Assembly (NCBI RefSeq): GCF_026210795.1
Contig: NC_089447.1
Location: forward strand, 3,164,501 to 3,228,500
Length of the DNA: 64,000 bases
Direction of reading: 5' to 3'
Source: Rhizophagus irregularis
Lineage: Eukaryota > Glomeromycota > Glomeromycetes > Glomerales > Glomeraceae
The first letter of the stretch is position 1. The number at the start of each line of letters is the position of its first letter. Below, one piece after another: positions 57,364 through 64,000 of the stretch. The position numbers and the translations under genes were made by a program. Below the pieces are notes generated by a model that saw only the letters and a list, made by a program, of their open reading frames with translations, did not search any database and had not been told where the DNA came from.

Positions 57364-57640
57364 TCAGGTTTGGCTTCGATATATCAACTCTGCTATCACT
57401 TCCTTATCATTCTGTGGTTGTCCATTTACTTCAGTAACACCCTGTTCCAATATTGCGAGACTGGCCTCAAGCTCCCCGATTCTAGACTTGAGTTCAGTAT
57501 TCTCAACATCACGCTTGGCATCTTTCTCTATAACCTGCTTTAGAAGTTCAGCATTCCTGGCCTTTCTCAGCCTCGAGCTTAACGTTCTTAGTCTCAAGCT
57601 CGCTAATGCATTGTCTCAATAATTCAAGCTCTGATGACAT
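57364..57640 (-). pseudogene. Coiled-coil protein, frameshifted
   Basis: From ATG at 57640 the minus strand reads MSSELELLRQCISELETKN and so on. A one-base shift near 57570 moves the frame to NAELLKQVIEKDAKRDVENT and ELKSRIGELEASLAILEQG, ending in TGA at 57364. Heptad-like Leu spacing marks a coiled coil. This N-terminal type is common in repeated Rhizophagus genes, as I recall. It is broken here. Confidence 0.6.
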
Positions 57641-57854
57641 GATCTACAAAACTATACACTGTACATAGCATTCAAAATAAAAAAAAATCATGTGCGCATG
57701 AACAATTGTTCACGCCGATCACTTTTGCCAAGAAAAATTTTTATTAAAAATAAATACAAAGGTTCGGGACTTTGCCCGGGATACATGACGATTTTTTCTA
57801 TGCTAATGCCCTTATTTCTGAAATATTAACTCAAGACACGTCTATCCTAATTAT
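57641..57854. other. Short spacer with palindromic GTTCGGGACTTTGCCCGGGA block
   Basis: 57720-57830 shares wording (AAAAATAAATACAAAG.., TTTCTATGCTAAT) with 54600-54690, suggesting a common 3' UTR of the CRN-type genes. Confidence 0.4.
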
Positions 57855-59345
57855 CCATTTTTACCCGCTTTCCATCAACCAATGATGATTTCTGCTGATC
57901 AAAAACCCACCTGATTTGCTTCTTGATAGATCCAACTAGGTCATCGCGGAATAATGATGGGTAGTTGACCATCACCATTATCATTCCCATCTCCAATACC
58001 ACTTTGAACTTTTGTTATTACCTAATCGACGCCTGAAATTGAAATATCAAATAAAAGAGTTAGTAATAATCGCATTGATTTTGATCAAGCAGTTCACATT
58101 TTTTCGAATTTGTTTTACAAACATACCAGTTGAGACAATGCAGTACATTACACCTTCATACAAATCAGCGTCATCATAAGTACGTTTTTTTTTGCGATTG
58201 CATTGCATAGATGCATGTGCTTGGACAGTACTCTGGGCGATGCCTTGGTTAAGATCTTCTCGTCTTGCTTCAGTTACAGAAATAATTGTGTCTCCCATTT
58301 TGATCACCCAATCGATGGGACCCTTTCCATGACTTCCGGCGACTCAATACTGGTGATAAACTTTCACAGTGCCATCGAAGATGGACGCTACACCATATAT
58401 AATCGCAGAAATAAATTCACAGCGGGTGGCCTCATTTGTGCTAGTGATGGATGGGGACGCCTTATGCATTATTAAAAAAATCCTCAATCACACTGTTCCT
58501 GATCTCTTCTGAAGTTGCTGAACTTCCAATCTCAATACATGGTAATTGATCATAGCTATCAGCGAGAAGAAAGTATACGAAGAGAAAGGTTGTTGCGCTA
58601 TAAAAACATAAAATTAACGGATCAGACATCGAAATGCGAAGTATCCCAGGTATATCAATAACACTTACACGTATCCACAACAATTTCCAGATCCACCTTG
58701 GGGTTAGTAGTCCAGATAATTCTCAATAAATCCTCGTCAGCAGAAAATTGAATAACTTTACGCTCTGTCGTAATCTCCACCGTATCACTTTCTATTGTTG
58801 CACTCTGGGAACTTGAACTTGCTGTTTTTATTTTTTACGCATTTTGCCTGTTGAAATTTTTCTCTTCAAGCCAGCGCCACCTACTACACGACCTATTACG
58901 ATATGTTCATTTTCTGTCCCATCCGGGAACGTTAAATATTCACAAAGCTTCTTCTTAAAATCTTCCAATGACACCATTTCTCGGGTCACTGTCCATTGAA
59001 AAATCACACTCTTACGATCATACGTTGCGGTACAATGTACTTCTTTCGTTTCAACAGGACTCTGTACGATATATGTATGTGTTCGTCGGTTGGCTGGGAG
59101 GGAAAATGTTTGCTAAACTTCGAAAGTGGAAGCAGTTCCACACCACCAAGCTCCTCCTTGATATTAACGTTTATCGAGCTTAAGTTTTTCGTTTTCTTCA
59201 TCGAGGGAAATGTCGACCTTCCATAACTTGAGGTCTTTTGCCTTAATATTATCGTCAATTTTTTCCTTGATAACTCCTTGAGTTCACTAACCGCCACTGT
59301 CTTATTAACTTTTACGTTGAAAGCATTTTCATAAGGGTTTTCACC
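57855..59345 (-). pseudogene. Crinkler (CRN)-family protein with REase-like C-terminal domain, decayed
   Basis: Read on the minus strand. After an acceptor at about 59347 the N-terminal ubiquitin-like CRN region is recognisable (GENPYENAFNVKVNKT, KAKDLKLWKVDISLDEENEK in a shifted frame, ELGGVELLPLSKFSKHFP, TDEHIHI). Then come REMVSLEDFKKKLCEYL and FPDGTENEHIVIGRVVGGAG. After an intron-like break (donor at about 58672) follow IGSSATSEEIRNSVIEDFF and ATRCEFISAIIYGVASIFDG. The restriction-endonuclease-like core is WVIKMGDTIISVTEARRED. A last intron (about 58128-58040) precedes RWVFDQQKSSL. Damage includes several frameshifts and a TGA in the QY-V segment near 58347. CRN proteins are secreted or nuclear effector-like proteins in fungi and oomycetes. 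The first exon with the start is not found. Confidence 0.7.
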
Positions 59346-59739
59346 TGAGAGTGATAGATATTAAAAAAATAGTGTTACGTTAGACCGGACGAAGTAGTAC
59401 CCTAGCCAGTACCCTAGCCACGGCAAAAAAAAAGTAGCAGCCACGTACGTGACGCCGAAGTCGTAAAATTAAAATATTGACAAATTATTTTGTTAAAATT
59501 TGTAAATATAAGTTAATACTTTCGTCTGAGTCAAAGAAATAAAACATTACAGTAAAACACGTTTCAGTACTACTAAATTATTAATTATTTATGCATAAAA
59601 TCTCACGATTCGCGTTCTAAAATAGATTATTAATGAGAGCATAGCGAACATCCCTTATATTGTCACATTATTGCCGATCATTTGCCGATCATTTATTTAT
59701 CATCTTTTCAATATTGTCACATAAAAAAATACTATCTGG
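59346..59739. other. Spacer
   Basis: Contains a short duplicated phrase AGTACCCTAGCCA (59397-59420) and the duplicated word TTGCCGATCATTT near 59670-59695. No gene is seen. Confidence 0.4.
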
Positions 59740-59963
59740 TTACAGCAAAATTCAAAATATACGGGACACTTGAAAAATTTGATTGTCAGGTTGTCGGGTA
59801 GCTGGGTTACTCGGCAGTAGGTTATTTATTAGAAAAGTATAAATAACACATGACATGAGTATAATAGTAGTATATCAGATTATATAATAATCTATTGCCG
59901 GCTATCCGACAATCCAACAATCAAATTTCTCAAGTGTCCCATATATTTTGAATTTTGCTGTAA
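59740..59963. mobile_element. MITE, ~224 bp, with ~55-bp inverted repeats
   Basis: TTACAGCAAAATTCAAAATA at the left is exactly mirrored at the right end. Pairing continues with few mismatches through GGGACACTTG and the AATTTGATTGT segment. A TA target duplication is possible. Confidence 0.8.
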
Positions 59964-60719
59964 TATATAAAGCTGAAATGATGTTTTATTTGACAATTTT
60001 GAGGGTAAAATTGATCAATATTAACAGAAATTATATCAATACATGTAAATTTTTATAATTAATAAATAAAATGAAAATTCAAATTTTATAATCTTGAGAT
60101 CCAGTGAACATATTCTAATGAATTATATACTATTAGATTGGTCTCAGTGAGAGGATTCGAATGGTAGTAAAATCATTGCCATCAGATCCATATTGGCGAA
60201 GTTATTGCATTTTAAATTTTGTACTAAATTAAATAGTAATATTATTAGTATTAATAATTGCAAATATTAATTTGGCCATAACTTTTGTGTTACCTAAAAT
60301 TATGCTGTGTTACTTCGGCCATTAATTTTAAAGACATTAATCTATAACTCATAAAAATTTCAAGTTTTGCCCAAACTTCTGTGGCTTCGCCCGAAGCTTC
60401 AAAGTCTGATTAGGAGATAATCAGCATATATTAATTAATTGAAAAATTTGGCCTAAAACTAACTTTGGCATTACATTTTATTTTGGCACAAAATTTTTAT
60501 ATTAAACTGTTGATACTTTAAACTATTAAATAAAATAATTTAATGTGATTTTTTTACACATTTATAGTTTGAAATAATGCTTTAAAGTTAATGTGATGTA
60601 CCATACACTGGTCAAAATCAATACTATCGGGTACATATCAGGTACCTGATATGTGTATAATATATGTGATATATGTGTATGATATTTAACAATACCACAC
60701 ATATCAGGTACCCGATATG
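59964..60719. other. AT-rich spacer
   Basis: Around 60090-60200 words such as AGATTGGTCTCAGTGAGAGG and GGATTCGAATGGTAGTAAAATC recall the arms of the palindromic hAT element at 43340, so a decayed relative may lie here. 60615-60720 already contains inverted TATCAGGTACCTGATATG words related to the next repeat. No gene. Confidence 0.35.
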
Positions 60720-60990
60720 TGTAGTAGAAATGTAGAAAATCGGTGACATATACTGTAAACATCATGTATACATCTTACACATATCGGGTAGTTAAATATC
60801 GGTGACATATCTTGTAAACATCATGTATATATCTTATACATATCGGGTAGTCAAATATCGGTGACATATCTTGTAAACATCATGTATATATCTTATACAT
60901 ATCGGGTAGTCAAATATCAGTGATATATATTATAAATATCATATATTTAACACACATATATCGGGTAGTAAAATATTTGTAATACATCAG
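60720..60990. repeat. ~59-bp tandem repeat, four to five copies
   Basis: The unit contains CGGTGACATATCTTGTAAAC, ATCATGTATATATCTTATAC and ATATCGGGTAGTCAAATAT in that order. The central copies are almost identical; the outer ones are diverged. ATATCGGGTA words recur at 61889-61899 and, inverted, at about 63342, that is on both sides of the array at 62-63.3 kb. Confidence 0.8.
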
Positions 60991-62019
60991 TTAGTAGCTA
61001 TAAATTTCATATAAAACCAATAGACATATATCTCTTTTTTTTATTTTAATTCAGATAAAATGAAATTCAACTTTATTAAAATTTAAACAATAATACAAAT
61101 CTTACTCTATCTACTACATACGTAAAATCAAATAAAGTTGAACATTAAAAATAAATAATTATACTATGTAATATGTAAAGTTCTACTAAAAGTAACAATG
61201 ATAATAAAATTATCTGTTTAACATTTAAAAGAAATATTAGTGAAAATATTAGTAAGTATATTAATTAATAAGAGAAATAAAAATAGAAATATTAATAAAA
61301 ACGTTAGTGGTAAATATAGAAAATATTAGTAAAAATGTTAGTAGGAAGAAAGAAAAGTTAGTAAAATAGAAAATATTAATACGAGAATGTTAATAAAAAC
61401 ATGTTAGTAGTATTTAATATTAATAGAAAATGTTAATAAGTGGTAGAAAACATTAGTGAGAGAAAAGAAAAAAAGTATTAGAACGTCAATAGAAAATGTA
61501 TATATAAAAGAAAAAACAAGCATAATAAAAATATACCTTTATGTTTATTTCTAATATAAAAATAAATAAAAAAATATAATAATAATATTATTTCATAATA
61601 ACTAAGTAAAGAGTTTGTTTTAAATAAAAAGTTTAAGAGAAAGGTTTTTACGAAAGGAAAAAAAAATAAACAAAGTGCGAAATATAAATACTGAAATCAT
61701 GTGATCAATCGCCTGATTACAACAACAAATTCTGATTGGGCCATGGATTTTAACCCCAACATATCAATCCGGATTATTATAATTAATAAAATGCATTTAT
61801 ACTATTTATACTAGAATTACACTGCAAGTTAAACTCTTTATTACTTTAAATAATACAAAACCCTACTTAAATATACCAATTAGTCATATATCGGGTACCT
61901 ATCGGTAGCCTATCATACATATACCAGTCAACAAGTTAAATCACTGATTTTTCATAATATCACAATTATTTAGAATCTCCTTCATCCACTCAACTTACAG
62001 TTTGTATTATTATCCAAGA
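60991..62019. other. AT-rich spacer with short repeated AAATATTAGTA words
   Basis: 61240-61500 is rich in variants of GAAAATATTAGTAAAAA, a degenerate low-order repeat. No gene. On the minus strand a possible small exon (62014-61985) with acceptor TTATTAG and donor GTAAGT adjoins the array. Confidence 0.35.
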
Positions 62020-63300
62020 ATCCATGTCCCTAATAAAAATGATAAAAAAAAGAAAGGGAACATTATTAACGTCCTTACATGAAGAAATATAAAAAAATAA
62101 CTTCCTCTTTTAGAAATACTCACCGGTCTCCATTTCCAAGTTCTGGGCTAAAATCTACAAAAAAAAAGAAGTAAAGGAACGTTAATAAACGTTCTTACAC
62201 AAAGAAAAATTAAAAAAATCTGCTTCCTCCCTTTAAAAATACTCACCACTGGTCACCATTTCCGAGTCCTGGGCTAAAATCTACAAAAAAAAGGTAGTAA
62301 AAGAACGTTAATAAACGTTCTTACATGAATAAATATAAAAAAACATTTAGAAATACTCACCGGTCTCCATTTTCAAGTTCCGGGCTAAAATCTACAATAA
62401 AAGAAGTAAAGGAACGTTAATAAACGTTCTTGCATAAAGAAAACAAAAAAAACCCCTACTTTTCCAAATACTCACCGGTCTCCATTTCTGAGTTCTGGGC
62501 CGAAATCTACAAAAAAATAGAAATAAAAGAACGTTAATAAACGTTCTTACATAAATAAAATAAAAAACCCCCCCACTTCCCTTTTTAAAAATACTCACCG
62601 GTCTCCATTTCTGAGTTCCAGGCCGAAATCTACAAAAAAAATAGAAATAAAAGAACGTTAATAAACGTTCTTACATAAATAAAATAAAAAACCCCCACTT
62701 CCCTTTTTAAAAATACTCACCGGTCTCCATTTCTGAGTTCCGGGCCGAAATCTACAAAAAAAATAAAAATAAAAGAACGTTAATATACGTTCTTACATAA
62801 AGAAAAATTTAAAAATCCGCTTCCTCCCTTTAAAAATACTCACCACCGGTCTCTATTTCTGAGTTCCAGGCCGAAATCTACAAAAAAAAAATAAAAGAAC
62901 GTTAATAAACGTTCTTACATAAAAAAAAAACCTCCTCCTTCTCAAATACCCACCGGTCCCCATATCCGAATTGCAGGCTAAAATCTACAAAAAAAGAAGT
63001 AAAGAACGTTAATAAACGTTCTTACATAAAAAAATCTCCTGCTTTCCCCTCTTACTGATCCTAATTTCAAGTTCACAGGCCGAAATCTACAAAAAGGAAA
63101 AAGTAAAAGAACGTTAATAAACGTTCTTACATATGAAAAACCAAAAAAAAAACTCGCTTCCTCCTTTTAAAAATACTCACCGGTCTCCATTTCCAAGTTC
63201 CGGCCGAAATCTACAAAAAAAAAGCAGTAAAAGAACGTTAATGAACGTTCTTACATAAAAAACAAAATTTTTCGAGACACTTACCCGGAATCTACAAAAA
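62020..63300 (-). repeat. Tandem array of eleven splice-site-flanked units (array 2)
   Basis: On the minus strand each unit has four parts in order: a T-rich tract ending TTTTTGTAG; a core of about 31 nt (ATTTCGGCCYGGAACTC, RGAAATGGAGACCG); a donor GTGAGTATTT; and a spacer with the palindrome GTAAGAACGTT..AACGTTC. Donors lie at about 62123, 62246, 62360, 62475, 62598, 62720, 62843, 62953, 63055, 63180 and 63284 (spacing 102-125). Nearly all units keep both a GT donor and an AG acceptor, even where the core has diverged. The unit at 63284 has a core of only about 7 nt. Confidence 0.85.
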
Positions 63301-63373
63301 AAAGATGTGTAGATCGGCCAATCAAATATACCGATATACTGAATACCCGATAGCATCCATTTCCGGTTAAACG

Positions 63374-63765
63374 ATATTGAGTATGAAATATACCTCCGAA
63401 TCCTCCGATGTTGTATAGTATAGTTGATAAAAATCTATATTTATCCATACAGTATAATTTTTTATCTATACAGTATAGTTTTTTATTTTATACAGTATAG
63501 TTTTTATTTTATACAGTACCCCTTTTATCTATACAGTATAGTTTTTTTACACTATACTTCTCTTATTATGACGAAATTAATGATAAATTAACTTTTCCCA
63601 ATATTATTATAGGGACAAAACATCAAAGATGATTTACCGAATGATAATTATATAAACGAAAAAGATATGAATTGTAAGTACTTGGATTATAATATACAAT
63701 GAACGGTTTTTAGAATTTTATTACTATACACCATCGGAAGTATATATCATACTCAATAACTATAT
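63374..63765. mobile_element. Inverted-repeat element with internal TACAGTATAG repeats
   Basis: The left arm GATATTGAGTATGAAATATA..CCGATGTTGTATAGTA is mirrored at 63720-63762 (TACTATACACCATCGGAAGT..CATACTCAATA). Between 63420 and 63560 the words TACAGTATAG and TTTTTTAT alternate five or six times. Confidence 0.6.
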
Positions 63766-64000
63766 TATCTTAGAAATTTCTCTATCAAATGATACCTTCA
63801 GTTAAAAAATTCTCAAAAAATAATTTTTCAAACAAACTCTTAGAAAATTCTCTATCAAAAAATGTTCCAAATAGTTAAAAAATTCTCAAAAATAATCTCT
63901 CCAAACGAATCTTTAGAAAATTCTCTATCAAAAATGCCCTAAGCGATCCTCTTAATTAAAAAATTTAAAAAATAATTTTTCCAAACAAACTCTTAGAAAA
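63766..64000. repeat. ~73-80-bp tandem repeat continuing past the window end
   Basis: TTAGAAAATTCTCTATCAAA recurs at about 63770, 63840 and 63915 and starts again at 63992. Each copy contains GTTAAAAAATTCTCAAAAA and a TTTTCCAAAC-type end. Confidence 0.8.

Noticed and set aside
60562..60765. 67-codon minus-strand frame
   Set aside because: Repeats HTHISHILYTYQVP-type words because it spans the inverted ATATCAGGTACC words; no protein evidence.
62392..62598. 68-codon minus-strand frame
   Set aside because: Runs through the tandem array across donor and acceptor motifs and repeats itself; not a protein gene as it stands.

Overview
The window looks like nuclear DNA of a Glomeromycotina fungus, most like Rhizophagus irregularis (arbuscular mycorrhizal). 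It is very AT-rich. The few intact genes carry many short GT-AG introns of about 60-90 nt. Most of the rest is repeats: a LINE, DDE and DUF6589-type transposons, many miniature inverted-repeat elements, and Crinkler (CRN)-type gene debris. The organism assignment rests on protein family content and repeat style; no marker gene settles it.

Layout. 1-613: 5' part of a class I methyltransferase gene (minus) that runs off the left edge. 614-6018: mostly featureless AT-rich DNA with one pogo-like MITE and one orphan exon candidate. 6019-9243: one 1044-residue protein fusing a GDP-mannose-3,5-epimerase-like dehydrogenase, a GT-A-like domain, a GT2 glycosyltransferase and C-terminal membrane helices. 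10798-14999: a 13-exon gene for a 1086-residue secreted-type membrane protein of unrecognised family. 15570-17920 (minus): a 12-exon M18 aspartyl aminopeptidase. 18517-20042 (minus): a 5-exon vacuolar Ca2+/H+ antiporter (CAX). 20043-26200: repeats, including a TIR-bounded element that carries a tandem array of splice-site-flanked units. 26218-32312: an almost full-length LINE with a perfect 15-bp target duplication, split into separate reading frames by two one-base lesions, inserted in older minus-strand debris. 33577-35821 (minus): a decayed DDE transposase gene. 36153-39570: a MITE, a 183-bp satellite and coding debris. 39571-45802: a four-level nest (target DNA, 5'-truncated LINE, complete DUF6589 transposon, hAT-type palindrome), with a target duplication readable at each insertion. 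46150-49423: MITEs, two of them in inverted orientation. 49885-53757: a second, older LINE relic with two DNA elements inserted in it. 54170-59345: a mariner fragment, CRN-type fragments, an intact 295-residue multi-pass membrane protein (54865-55752, minus), and a CRN pseudogene with a REase-like tail. 60600-64000: tandem repeats, including a second and larger array of splice-site-flanked units.

The five best genes are ordinary single-copy-looking genes with no operon-like link. The two most unusual things are the epimerase-glycosyltransferase fusion and the two unrelated tandem arrays (about 23.99-24.89 kb and 62.02-63.29 kb). In both arrays nearly every ~100-125-bp unit keeps a 5' splice donor and a polypyrimidine-AG acceptor on the minus strand, as if an exon-intron pair had been amplified. 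All coordinates and splice junctions were worked out by eye. The spliced lengths of the four complete multi-exon genes are internally consistent in phase.
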